The position numbers and the translations under genes are program-made. The notes below the pieces were generated by a model that ran no database searches, was not told where the DNA came from, and saw only the letters and a list, made by a program, of their open reading frames with translations. A DNA stretch of 40,804 bases from Branchiostoma floridae (lineage: Eukaryota; Chordata; Leptocardii; Amphioxiformes; Branchiostomatidae): positions 33,680,271 to 33,721,074 of the forward strand of contig NC_049982.1 of NCBI RefSeq assembly GCF_000003815.2, read 5' to 3'. This document shows, one piece after another, positions 20,920 to 31,816 of the stretch (position 1 is the first letter of the stretch; the number at the start of each line of letters is the position of its first letter).

Positions 20920-21760
20920 GAAGGTTATGTTTTGGGTAGCGTTTGTATGTATGTATCTATGTTTGTATGTTTGTATGTAGACCAGCATACCTAGAGAACA
21001 CCCGGATGGATTATATTGATACCGGATGGTATGTGAGTTTGTCTTGATGAGATCTGGAAACAATTAGGGGCTCCCTAGCGGCCTGTTACAGTACTGCAGC
21101 GCAACTTCCGGGTTTCTTATTTCGAGTTCTGAACATGCTACGGTTATGATTTTTGACTGATAGACAGCTCTTGATACCGAAAGTAAGTCGTTTGGGCCCC
21201 ATGGCGACTTGTTTTGAAACTGCAGGGCAGGTTTAGTACATGACTTCGAAAGGGAATAACTCAAGAAGGGGTTGACGGATTGTCATGGTTTTTGGTATGC
21301 AGATAGCTTAAGTGATGCTACATACTAGAATCTGCATAACTAATTAGGAAATCGTCTAAACACGCTCAGTTCAATTATAGGACCATTGCAGCAGGTGGCA
21401 TTTGTAACCGACAAAGAGAAGAATATTGATGAATATTTATTATGCAAAATAAGTACCTAATTTGCATAATTAATTTTAAAATGCTATAATGGCATTGTGT
21501 AAAATGACGGGAACTTCTTACTTGAAGCATTTGGAAGTTATGTACAGGTGAATATCGTTGAACATTAATCATGCAAATGAGGTCACCATTTGCATTAATT
21601 ATCAAAACATGCTATAAAAGCCTTCTTTCTTAACATAGATTGCGTCTGTTGTTTGCTGTTTGTTTGAGGAGATGATCAAGTTATAAAATTTATGCAAATG
21701 AAAACCTTATTTGCATAATTAATGGCAAACACAATTTATACAGCAGTTGTGAAAGTCATT
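20920..21760. repeat. Repeat family with three inverted ATGCAAAT pairs
   Basis: The segment starts ttcgccaagaaggttatg and includes a gtatgtatgtatct microsatellite (20945-20978). Three modules follow, each with an ATGCAAAT-type octamer and its reverse ATTTGCAT 8-10 bp apart: 21442-21467, 21571-21595 and 21692-21716, at about 121-129 bp spacing. Nearby words aattaat and atgctataa(tgg/aag) recur between modules. A related copy is at 26080-26220. Non-coding, in a VMAT intron. Confidence 0.7.
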
Positions 21761-21980
21761 CGCCTTCTACATTTTCTGCTGGAACTCAGCCCTAATGTGT
21801 ATATGTGATTCACCCCGCACACAATGGTGACAGGGGTGGCTATAGATAACACTCAGCTGGCTTGTTCTAGTATTACCAGATCAACTACGGCCACTGTCTT
21901 CATGTCAAAAAGGGGTGTAAATATATTTGTGAACAAGCCACAAAACTGCAGCAAACTTCTAATGAGCGCTAAAACATAAT

Positions 21981-22912
21981 GGCTCACAACATACCTGCCC
22001 GAGCGACCACCTCTTCTCAGCGACCACCTGGCCATTTCGACCGCTTTTTCTCGGTCCCGATTTTTTTTCCCATTGACGTAAGCATTAAGCGACCTTTTCT
22101 CAACGACCACCTGGCCAACGCGACCGCGACCGGCCCAAATTGGGACCCATAACGACCGCATTATTTTCAAAATTGAGGTTTTCATCGATTTTTGATGATA
22201 ACTAGCACGATTTTGTGCCGAAATCGGCCAGTTTGCATCGGATTTTGACTGCCATTACGATGTTATGTTTAGGATAAGGATGGCGGCGGTCAAATTTCGT
22301 TGTAAGAAAATCCAAATTTAGTTGTAACAGAAGCTTTTTTTTTATCTATATCATTATAAAGTGAACGAAACTGCTGAAACGTATGTAGTATCATACTTTT
22401 TAAAGAAAGATCTGTGTAGCTCATACCTTTTTAAGAAAGATCTGTGTGAGTGATTTTGTCCAACTGTACTGTACTTTCACCGCCGGGTAAAATACGCTAT
22501 CGGGACGTACCGGGCATCGAATTCGAAAGGTGCACCGTAGTTATTTCAGATACGGCGATCAAGAACACAGCGACACATTAAGGCTTGTATGGTACTGACA
22601 GCATCAAAGTTCCATTACTGTCTAAAATGTAAGTGTACAAATGCTTTAGAACACTGTATCGTATAAAAGCTCGATAAAAGCTAATTGAGGTTAAATTTAC
22701 AATTTACAGTGTGCGTGTTGAATTTGACATTAAAGACCTCGCTTCTTTGCGTGCGTGCAGTGTGCTTGCTATTTGCCATTAAACACAACGGAAACCATTT
22801 ATACATTGCAGCAGGCATGTTTTGAGTCGATACTCTTCTCAGCGACCACCTGTCCAAATCGACCGCTTTTTGTCGGTCCCCCGCGTGGTCGACTTGGGCA
22901 GGTTTGACTGTA
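21981..22912. mobile_element. Non-autonomous TIR element with GCGACCACCT subterminal repeats
   Basis: The left end acctgcccgagcgaccac (21993-22010) matches the reverse complement of the right end gtggtcgacttgggcaggtt (22887-22903) with small differences. Inside, the words cagcgaccacctggcc and cgaccgctttttctcggtccc appear directly repeated at 22018-22058 and 22838-22880, with a further copy of the first near 22099-22120. No transposase frame is present. About 0.93 kb. Confidence 0.65.
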
Positions 22913-23103
22913 CCCCCATAGCAAACGTGATCGTGATCAATCCAGAGGTTCTAAAGATATCGGTCCGGAGACACACATGACTCCCAAACATGATTCCTAC
23001 CAAAAACAATACCTGTCTTTTTCAAGCAAGTAATGAAATGTGGTATGGAAAAACGGAGCCTTTCCATGTGTCAATGTGGTACAACAGCAGGTTAAGATCT
23101 TAC

Positions 23104-23167
23104 CGATCGCAAACCCGATTGCAAAGTTTGGCACGATCAGTCCAGACAGACTTCGGGCAAAAGGAAC
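23104..23167 (-). CDS. VMAT-like exon, start of TM10
   Basis: This 64-nt exon codes for VPFARSLSGLIVPNFAIGF then AI, plus the first base of Gly. The acceptor is ttttcttaag after a pyrimidine-rich tract and the donor is G before gtaagat. The family motif here is [22 protein letters not shown]. Confidence 0.95.
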
Positions 23168-23803
23168 CTTAAGAAAAGAAAAGAAAACAATTGTTATAGA
23201 CACAGTAGATTTAAGGTACATGTACGTCAAATAGGACGCCCTGCTTTATTATCAATACAACATCTACATACAGAATGCAAATCAAGAAGTGCAAGCAGCT
23301 TTGCTGACACTGTTTACCAGCCAGTTTGTAAACTGTAATGCATGTAAAGATATCTGTGATTCTCAGCACTTTTTGGAAGTCTATGTTCATGTCTTACTGC
23401 GTAAACAGATCTAATGAACACGAAACTATTGATGTCATTGACCTAGCCACGTATACTAGTACACCAGACTAGTTTTGGAAGTGATGGTCTGCAAATACTA
23501 GTCGCCCAATATCGTCATGTATAGGTAGGATCCCCACATGCAAATAAATCAATTAAAAGCAACTTTCACACATCAGAAGGATATAACACACATAACAAGA
23601 CGGAAAATAGCGTTCCCGTCGAAGGTGAACCCCCCGATTTATATGTTTCCTAACTTAGATCCGTTTTGTTAAAGAAGGTCACCAGATTGCAATGTTTTCA
23701 AAATATCGAAGTAAATTTCAAAATATTGTACCACCCGTCGACTCGAAAAACCTAAATATCCCGTAGATATAGGTGAACTAGCGTTATATCTAGCAGTACC
23801 TAC

Positions 23804-23855
23804 CACAAAGGAAAAGATCCCGACCAGCAGCATCCCCAACAAGGCACACAGCCAT
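23804..23855 (-). CDS. VMAT-like exon, TM9 (WLCALLGM)
   Basis: This 52-nt exon codes for WLCALLGMLLVGIFSFV. Its first base A completes the Arg codon from the previous exon (AG+A). The acceptor is cttttag and the donor is GTG before gtaggt, ending in phase 0. It corresponds to transmembrane segment 9 of VMATs. Confidence 0.94.
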
Positions 23856-24517
23856 CTAAAAGAAAAACACGAAATGTACGTTTTCCTGATTGTTTTTCTA
23901 AATGTTTAACATATAGCAACAACTATTAGTATCGTATACAAGTTAAATACATGCGAAGCACTGAAATGTAAAAACACGATTCGAAAGACTGCTTTAAGAC
24001 GGTGGCTGTAAAATCTTGGTTTAATCTTGAGATACTGAAGTGATAAAAATGCAAAAAAATGCAAACAAGATTGGCGATAAAAGCATAATTGCAATACCGC
24101 CGATTGTCTTTTTCAGACAGGTGAACAACGTCAACGACAAACGAAACCTGCAAAATAATTGACTGGATGTTCCTGATAATGAAATTCTTTCTTTTTCACT
24201 GTCAACAGGATACTCCTGTCATGTAGATATTTTTCCTGCGGGTTCCGAGACAGCATCTAGCTTGTCTGGTAATTGAATAGGGATATGAAGGGTATAGAGC
24301 AGCCCCTTCCTAAAAAATAAGGACATGTTTTACACGTACATGTGATGGCCCAGCACCTAAAAACATTGTAACAGCCACACACTGTTTTAGTAACAGGTAC
24401 ACATAAGGAATTCTCTGAGGATTGTAACCACAGAGACAGCAATCTTCTTTGGTTACAAACTGTCAACTGGTCTTGAGTAACTAGCTCTTGAGTGATGGTG
24501 GAGGGGGCTGAAGCTCG

Positions 24518-24711
24518 CATGACCCCAACTTCCTGCCATTAAAATTCCACAGGACTAACTTCTCACATTGCAAACATGCCTGTGGAACACATGTGGCTGA
24601 CTGTCCAGTTATCTAGGACAAATGCCTGGGGGAGCTTACATGACCCAAATTCCTGCCATTAAAATTCTTCCGGACTAACTTCTCACATTGCAAACGTGCC
24701 TGTGGACTGAC
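24518..24711. repeat. 120-bp tandem duplication in a VMAT intron
   Basis: catgaccccaacttcctgcc and the following cattgcaaacatgcctgtgga at 24518-24585 recur at 24639-24705 with few changes (tcctgccatt at 24531 and 24651). Non-coding, between the exons at 25608 and 23855. Confidence 0.8.
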
Positions 24712-24719
24712 ATTCCTGT

Positions 24720-25607
24720 GGAAAAATGCCTGTGCAATTCCTAGAATTTTTGCAGACTGAACACAATAATATACCATTTGGTTCGCCCCTGACGCGTCGC
24801 CAAAAACAAAATAAAGTCATAGGCAGTTCGGCACGCTCTGGATTGTTGGGGAGGGGGGCGGCCTCTGCCTCCAGACATGTTTTCTACATGTGTGAAGCTT
24901 CAGATTAAAGCACTGGACCAGCGGCAACCTGAATTGTTCATTGGCAACTCAGCGTTCAGCAGTGGTTGCCCACTTGGGAACTTAAAAAAAATTTGGAACC
25001 CTGAACAAAATTATTTACGTGCATCTATTCTGACAATTTTGTTACTTACTGGTTCGTTGCAAAGTATATTGCTAAAGTCATTTTCAAGTGCTATTATGCA
25101 ACTTAGCTTTTATTCAGTAGTTTTTATATATAGGTATGAAATTATTTTGAGATTAAATATATTTCTGTGAAGTTGTCAAAGTTGTCGTCGACTTCCGATG
25201 GACGAACATCATGCCTTTCTGTACCATTTTGTTGGATATACTCCATATACATTGGATGCAAATTACAAAGTAGTAGCTAAGGCCAATAACGGTGGTCCTA
25301 AAAAATACAACAGACACCATTTGTGTGCGACATAAATGTATGTATACCAATGATGAATCAATCGAACAACCAGTTAATCAATCAATTGATCCAAAAAGGA
25401 GCTTTCAGAAAATAGGTCACATTTCCCGGTCGGGCAGTTTGGGTGAAGACAAAAGCGCTATGAAAAACAATAAAACGTGCGACACGTAGAAAATAGTAAT
25501 TTGTATAATTTGTCTTTATTTATTGATATTAACTGATACGATTTGGTCCTACAAACACACCGAGCGAGCAACGGGATGTGAGCCTTGCGTTAGAAAGGGT
25601 CACTGAC
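24720..25607. other. VMAT intron, no feature recognised
   Basis: Mixed-composition intron between the 120-bp duplication and the TM8 exon. Short open frames on both strands have no family resemblance. Confidence 0.5.
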
Positions 25608-25686
25608 CTTCCCATCCTGTGTGCCAGGTTACCAAATAAGGCAGTCCCAATCAGATAGGAGATGCTGGCGGGTAGGAACGCTACAC
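25608..25686 (-). CDS. VMAT-like exon, TM8 ([12 protein letters not shown])
   Basis: This 79-nt exon codes for [19 protein letters not shown] then LAHRMG, with a split Gly before it and a split Arg (AG) after it. The acceptor is cttttttcag and the donor is AG before gtcagtg. The near-identity to the family motif [19 protein letters not shown] is the strongest single match in the window. The residues equivalent to VMAT2 Phe334 and Tyr341 are present. Confidence 0.96.
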
Positions 25687-26079
25687 CTGAAAAAAGGAGA
25701 ATAACTATGTCGATTATGCGTTTACGAGAGTTAGCAATATTCAAGGGCAATTTAATTTCTACAACTAGATAAAAAGAAATTTACTTTCGGATGTTTCGAG
25801 TGACATCCATTACTTTTATCCGTTACAAAGATGAACTGGTACAACAATGCATTGAATACAAATACGTAATTTTTGCAGATATGTGACGTAATTTACAAGT
25901 AAAGACATTTTAATATAATTTACATCTGATTCAATACAAAATGTGTTACATATGAGTGAAATTTGCCTGCGATTCTTATAATGGATCTGTATTTTTTAAA
26001 AGTTAGATGTACATGTACAGACTGTTCCCAGAGCCCAAGCGCACTGGCTAGCTCCTCGGCTCCATGGCCAACATCCCAC

Positions 26080-26220
26080 CGAGAAAATTTGCATAATTAA
26101 TGAGAAAATGCTTTAATGTCATTGTCATTGTGGTAAGCTGGAGAAGATGATCAACTGATATGATTTATGTAAATGAGGGTCTATTTTGTAAAATCGATGA
26201 GAAGCATTTACATTATTGGT
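26080..26220. repeat. Second copy of the ATTTGCAT repeat family
   Basis: aatttgcataattaatgaga then aaatgctttaatgtcattg, followed by gatgatcaactgatatga and atgtaaatgagggtct, matches the words of 21461-21700 in the same order. One octamer is mutated (atgtaaat). In the intron between the exons at 29134 and 25686. Confidence 0.65.
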
Positions 26221-26350
26221 TCACCCTTCACTCACAAGAGAACCCCTTTTGACAGCAATGCTCTCTGAACATTAATCGCCAGGCGAATGGAATACGACTA
26301 TTAAAACCAAATAATAACAACAATCTTTAATACTTATAAACAATAAAACC

Positions 26351-26392
26351 GTCGCCATGGCAATAATTTTAATTGCCACACTTTTTCTTATT
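26351..26392. repeat. Small hairpin motif, copy 1
   Basis: gtcgccatggcaataatttt then aattgccacactttttct. The word ggcaat pairs with attgcc around an AT-rich loop. A near-identical copy is at 28762-28802. Confidence 0.7.
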
Positions 26393-26559
26393 GGATAGGT
26401 GGAGAAAAATCGGATCTGTAAAAATACGTCGAGCCGGATGGCGGACCTACTAGAAAATAAAGAGGTTAATCGGCAGAAATTGACATGTTTTGGGGATTAT
26501 AGATTGAAGAAAATAATAAGAGCGAAGTACAGTACAGTTCGTTGACGTTGTAATTTCTG

Positions 26560-27450
26560 CCAAGTTTTACTGTCTCTTGTATAGTGGCAGTTTCATTAGA
26601 TTTAGACATATCTATTAGGATTATTCATTGTTGGTTGCGACTTGTACAGATGGATCCTGTTACACACCCTTTGCAAGCTGATGCTCGTTCGTTTCAACAT
26701 AACTCTATTGCAAATAGTCGTCACAGTAGAAGATCATTGTTACAACGTGTAAAAGAAATATTAGATTGTAGTGGATACTCATAATTGCTCAATTCATGTA
26801 GATCACCCTGTGACACTAAATCTGTATGTACAATGTTAAAGTCTAGACTTTCTGATATGTATATCCAGACATTCTGTCATAATTTGAGTATTGATACCGG
26901 TAAGTTAAGGTTTTACAAGACATGTGAGACAGCGTACACTATGGAAAAATATTTAGAACTAGATGATTTTGATCTGCACTGTGCTATTAGTAAAATTAGA
27001 ATTAGTGCCCACCCCCTTGAAATAGAAAAAGGGCGATATAAGAAGTTACCCGTGTATGAACGAACTTGTAAATATTGTACGTTAGATATGGTAGAAGACG
27101 AAACACATTTTATCTCAAACTGCCCCTTCTATGATCAAGAGAGAAAGGAGCTCTTAAAAGAAGCCACCAAATTTTATCCTAATATCTCCACGTTTATAGA
27201 CAAAAAGAAAACTACTCTCCTTTTAACGTTGCAAAACCCACACATTACAGAAAAAGTGGAATCTTTCGTCTTCCACTGTCTCAGAAAAAGAAGTCAAACC
27301 CAATAAGTTACATCTTTAACCAGTTTAAGTTAGACTAGAGTAGTCGCTTAGTATACTTTTTACCATTATGTATGTCATTTTTGTCACTTGCTAATTGCAA
27401 GAATTTGCCCTCGGGCAAGAATTTACAATAAAACTTATATAAAACTTATA
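26560..27450 (+). mobile_element. 3' fragment of a non-LTR retrotransposon (C-terminal domain)
   Basis: One plus-strand frame runs from 26584 to 27306 with a single in-frame TAA (26782-26784). It reads SLDLDISIRIIHCWLRLV early on, then KLRFYKTCETAYTMEKYLEL, KIRISAHPLEIEKGRYKKL, and CKYCTLDMVEDETHFISNC with a Cys/Cys/His/Cys spacing. This is the C-terminal region found after the RT in several invertebrate non-LTR elements. The RT itself is absent, so it is 5'-truncated. The 3' part has a tttgccctcgggcaaga hairpin and ends acaataaaacttat plus a second aaaacttatat. Antisense to the VMAT gene. The near-open frame suggests a fairly recent copy. Confidence 0.8.
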
Positions 27451-29133
27451 TGTTAACCTTGTAGGAATTCAAAACGCCAGTAGGACTCAAATACTCCACC
27501 AAACAGATTTCTTTGCAGCGGAATGGACCATTGTTCTGAGTATTGTGCATTCACAGGTTTTCACATACTAAATCAGGTTCAGGTTCAGATCTGGACCGGG
27601 ACCTGATCCTTTGGACCTGAACCGGACCTGGACCCGAATTTTCTGTACTGGTACCCAGCCCTAATGGCAAAGCAACGAACACCAATCATTATACTTGTTT
27701 TCGCCTCATGCGGGGAATGTAACTCCCCGCAACCTGACTCTCCTGACCAATCATTCATCTCTTTGCTAAATCCTCTGTAGGAAGGCATATTTAAAGCTAT
27801 AAACGGGAACTGTTGAGTGATATCTGGCGTTGCCCTTTCTGGTTAAATAAGTTACGCTTTGTATGGGTTATTATTGGATAAGCACTACTTAAAATGTTCT
27901 ACATTTGTTTTTGCTTTTTCAGACAAGTGAAAATGTTATACATGCATATACAGATAAGTGGATTTTTTTCAGGGAAATCAAAACATGTACATGTATGCAT
28001 TGATTTTGTAACTCGGTGTTTGAAACTCGTTGTGAACGTTGAGATGACGTATATAACGCATAATTTTCCGTTTGGGCCTCACCAAACCAGACACACACTT
28101 TCAAGTATAGATGATGCAAAATTTTTATAAGTTGTTGGAAATGAATAAGAAAAAAACGATGGTAGGATTTTTGAAATGTTCCTATTGCGGATACAAATAT
28201 ACGCCTTGGGTCCAAAAGGACCCATGGGACGTACGGCTCGGATTGGGGTTATAACTACGCACCACTACTACCTCCTTTTCACACAGGTCTTGGGACACCT
28301 TACTACCTTGGCCGTCTGACCCATGAGCCTCTACTCACAGAGCAGATTAAACATATCACATCTACTTGCATCCTCTTTGTGTACGTAAGAGGAATTAAAG
28401 TAGGTTTGCCAGTAGTATTAGTGCACACACCAATTCTTCCGCGACAGGGACCCGAGATAGTGTGCGACAAAAATGTGACGAAAGGGTCTCGAGGGTCTGG
28501 GTTTGAGTTCAAATTTGAGTGTCTGGGTTTGAGTTCGCATAAAGCATGTAAATGTGTAAGTCATTTGCACATTTACAAAAGCTCTAAGTATTTCATGCAG
28601 TTATGTTTTCGCCAGACTCTAATTTTTGAATGTGAGCGTATTTCTGTTTATATAATCACTTATGTTTACTTTTAGGATAAAAGGCAATAGGATAAAAGGC
28701 GAATACCAAAACACACCAGCATCAGCAAATGTACAATATTGTACATATAAACCATAACTCTGTCGCCATGGCAATGAATTTTCATTGCCACACTTTTTTT
28801 TACATGTGATATCGCTTACCGCTGCTGAATCAATTGTCTCGTCGGATTAAGGTTGCTGTATGGATAAGAAATCATCTTCAACGGCGTTTGTCACCGATTT
28901 CCTTTTACACTACAGCAGCGTCACGTATTCTGCAACGCGACGTAGAATCAGCTATTATTTTCCCCGGGGAAGGTGACAGTCACAGATGCGTAGACCAGGT
29001 AAAAACATTTGGTTGTGTACAAAGACCTTGGCATTTTGTGTAAAATTGACATGCTTCACTCTTTATTTCACTGACGCCCATGTGACGATTTTAGACAAAA
29101 AAGTTGTAATTTAAATTTGAATACGCAACCAAC
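27451..29133. other. VMAT intron, no gene recognised
   Basis: Contains a cluster of GGTCC/GGACC words at 27570-27645 and the second hairpin motif at 28762. The remaining text shows no exon or RNA gene. Confidence 0.5.
28762..28802. repeat. Small hairpin motif, copy 2
   Basis: gtcgccatggcaatgaattt then tcattgccacactttttttt. ggcaatgaa pairs with ttcattgcc almost perfectly. Same orientation as 26351-26392. Confidence 0.7.
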
Positions 29134-29229
29134 CGAGCTGCCATTGGCCCACGTCCATGGTGTCCATCATCCAGATCGGCAGGGAGGGCTCCAGCATTGC
29201 GATGGACATGTTGGCAAAGCAGATGGTTC
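29134..29229 (-). CDS. VMAT-like exon, TM7 and substrate-site loop
   Basis: This 96-nt exon codes for [19 protein letters not shown] followed by [12 protein letters not shown]. The acceptor is attccaaag and the donor is CTCG before gttggt. The Glu in AMLEP and the Trp in LPIW correspond to human VMAT2 Glu312 and Trp318, which reported structures place at the amine/tetrabenazine site (recalled knowledge). Both are kept. Confidence 0.95.
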
Positions 29230-29342
29230 CTTTGGAATACAAAACGCATATACGTCATACTAAGCCCTATATGATGTAATAATACGCCATACAAAGGTTT
29301 TTACTACCTATCATGTCTGGATAAGGACTTCCTCTCTAGCTT

Positions 29343-29653
29343 AAGGCCCCCTCTCACTTGACGTGCGGCACGCTTGCGGCATTGCTGCGTTCGTTCACTG
29401 CGTCACTGTTTTGTTATTTTCTTCGATTTTTTATGATTCAGATATTGCGCAATACGTAAAAGTATAACATAAAAGACGACAAAATATACAACAAGTAAGA
29501 AAATTCGTTCTTTATCTCTGAAATTCGTTGAGCATCTTCCGAACGCAGCAATGNNNNNNNNNNNNNNNNNNNNNNNNNNNNNNNNNNNNNNNNNNNNNNN
29601 NNNNNNNNNNNNNNNNNNNNNNNNNNNNNNNNNNNNNNNNNNNNNNNNNNNNN
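29343..29653. mobile_element. MITE-like element cut by a gap
   Basis: The left end has aaggccccctctcacttgac and then gcattgctgcgttcg (29379-29393). The reverse word cgaacgcagcaatg occurs at 29540-29553, directly before a 100-N gap that should hold the rest of the right inverted repeat. The interior is AT-rich with no transposase frame. It sits in the intron upstream of the TM7 exon. Confidence 0.6.
29554..29653. other. Assembly gap (100 N, nominal size)
   Basis: A placeholder gap starting within the right arm of an inverted repeat, a typical place for assembly failure. Confidence 0.98.
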
Positions 29654-29689
29654 TAGATAGGGACTTTTTAACGTACGCATTTTGGCTCT

Positions 29690-31752
29690 GTAGACACGTT
29701 CTCCCTACAAATTAACAATAAAATGAACTGTAAATTTCTTTGCACCTGTGCGTGCTTACCTGTAGAATCCACGAGCAACATAGATACCTTCCTTGATAAA
29801 TTAGGAAAATCAAATCATAATAGAGCATAACAAAACAGCTCGGTATAACCAATGTTTTTATCATAGGGGATTTCAATGCGCGCCATTGTTGTGTGATTTT
29901 GCCATGAATGTAACTTCCACTAAATCGACTTTGACCTACTTCCTAGGGTTACATTTTCGTACCTAAGTGAATTATAGGTCAACTTCGTTGCTTGGTCACT
30001 GTGTCTGTTCCCACACGATGTATGGTAGTATCTTAGAAATCTGCGTACTGTGTAATTTTGTTTTATCTGAACATTTTCCCTTATGGGTATCATTAATGTC
30101 AACTTACGACTATTCAAGGTGTAGACTGAACCTTTAATTTCAGTCAAGGCATTTAAGTGCATGGTTGCTGAGATATCATCAACTTGCACTTCGGCACCTA
30201 GCGTAATTGTCGGCGCCGTTCAAGGCCTATCTGAGGGGCCGCAAACTGGTCTTATTAGCTGGACAAATTTACTATTCTGGTTGTGTGTTGTTTTGAATAT
30301 GGGCGGGGATTGACGATCCATATTCTAACGTTCTATGTGACTTGAGTCTATGTTTCGAGTAAATTAGGGTTGAAACGGGGGGGTAGTCGAGAGGGCTTTC
30401 AGCCACACTTATCCCTATAATTAACCATGCGGGGCGGTCTTTATTTGGGGCCGTTGCCATGGGGGCGGGTCTGACGATAACAAAAGTGATACAGTTCAAG
30501 TTAGTCAACGTCAATTCCTGACACATCTGCCGGATTCAATTATGTTGCACATCCCTAGGGAATTTCCACTGTGGTTCGGAAGGTGTCATGACACATTGTT
30601 TCGCCAATAAGGTTTACATGGTTAAGGACACTAGAGTTAAGAGGTTCAAATCCTCAAACTTTATAGCAGGGTTCACAAGAAATGAACAAGCATATAATAT
30701 ATTGAGGTTGGGGTGTAGAGTCCATTCCAAGACACCATGAGGGTTTTTAGGCAATATTTATAATCAGTTATTATTATTTTGAATAAAAGAATATCTGAGC
30801 CACAATAATTACATTCTTTTAAAAAAATTGACTGGGAAAATACTCATCTATTTTAATTCCTTTGAATATTTTAGAAACATTTTTAAAGTAACTGTACAAA
30901 AATATCTTTATTTAGAATAACTGTGAAATCTCTGTGTGATTATTTCACATTTACAAATATTTACAAATATTTGTAAACTTTGCCAAATGGTAAAAGTAGC
31001 TAATTACCCCCATAAAAGTAAGCCCTATTGTTGCATCTGTATATTTTTAGATTTCACTGCTGGGCACTGGTGGATCCTTTGTGGTGGGCCATTGTTGCAT
31101 TGCTCCATACTTTGCAAGGATGTGTGAATTGCTATCTTCCCAGCCTACTGAACCATTTACAAAATAGAAAATGGTAAATAATGGTAGAATGCTGTTATCA
31201 TTATTTAGAAACCATTAGAAGTATCCAATTCCACACCATGCATATTTCCAAAATTTTACAGGACCAGGTAAATTAGACTGAATTTGCTCATAAGCAAAAA
31301 CCGGCATTTCTAGTTCTTGAAGGCTTTTTCTTTTGATTGTTGATCTCCCTGCCTTCCGAACATTCTCACATGCGTGAGTGGGCAATAAAATCTCACCACC
31401 ACTTCCCGCACCAGACGTAACGTCCTTTTTCGATTATTCTGTTTTATTTGTTATATTAAAATTGCATGGAGGCAATACAGAGGGCATCACAGGCAGCAAT
31501 GCTGATGTTGGGTGCCATGGGACATACATATATTATATAGTGCAACATAGATTAAAGCAGCCATTTTGGTGGCTCTCTTTCCTAACATTATAGGATCCTC
31601 TACTTACAATACCCTGAGAACGAGACCTTTGCCCCGGATGCGGGTGGTGTATCGATGAATGACCTGAGTCAACTGGGGAAATCCTGCCGTGTGGCTAAAT
31701 GATGATAAGAATTATCACATTTGCTAAGAATAAATGATAGACTTGAAACTAC
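29690..31752. other. VMAT intron, mostly featureless
   Basis: AT-rich, no exon seen. 30750-30970 contains many aaatatt/ataatt words and a duplicated tttacaaatat. A tRNA-like fragment lies at 30609-30662. Confidence 0.45.
30609..30662 (+). tRNA. Degenerate tRNA-like fragment (Ser-like), probably SINE or pseudo-tRNA
   Basis: aaggttt (30609-30615) can pair with aaacttt (30656-30662) as a 7-bp stem with one G-U. gagg-ttcaaat-cctc (30641-30655) is a perfect T-arm-like hairpin resembling a B box with decayed CpG. ggttaagg (30619-30626) matches the D-loop/A-box words of tRNA-Ser and tRNA-Leu. At 54 nt it lacks a full anticodon arm, so it is not a working tRNA. Confidence 0.3.
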
Positions 31753-31816
31753 CTGCAGCAACGAGGATGTACGGGTCACGCAGCAGCTTGTGGAGAGGAT
31801 CCCCAATCATGTCAAC
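31753..31816 (-). CDS. VMAT-like exon, LLRDPYILVAAG
   Basis: This 64-nt exon reads VDMIGDPLHKLLRDPYILVAA plus the first base of a Gly codon. The family has LLKDPYILIAAG at this place, the entry to transmembrane segment 7. The acceptor is tccccag and the donor is G before gtagtttc. The phase-1 end matches the next exon, which starts GA ACC. Confidence 0.92.

Noticed and set aside
31590-31690. Possible exon or RNA gene with balanced composition
   Set aside because: No splice-bounded frame fits the VMAT family between the neighbouring exons, which already join in phase. No RNA fold was recognised.
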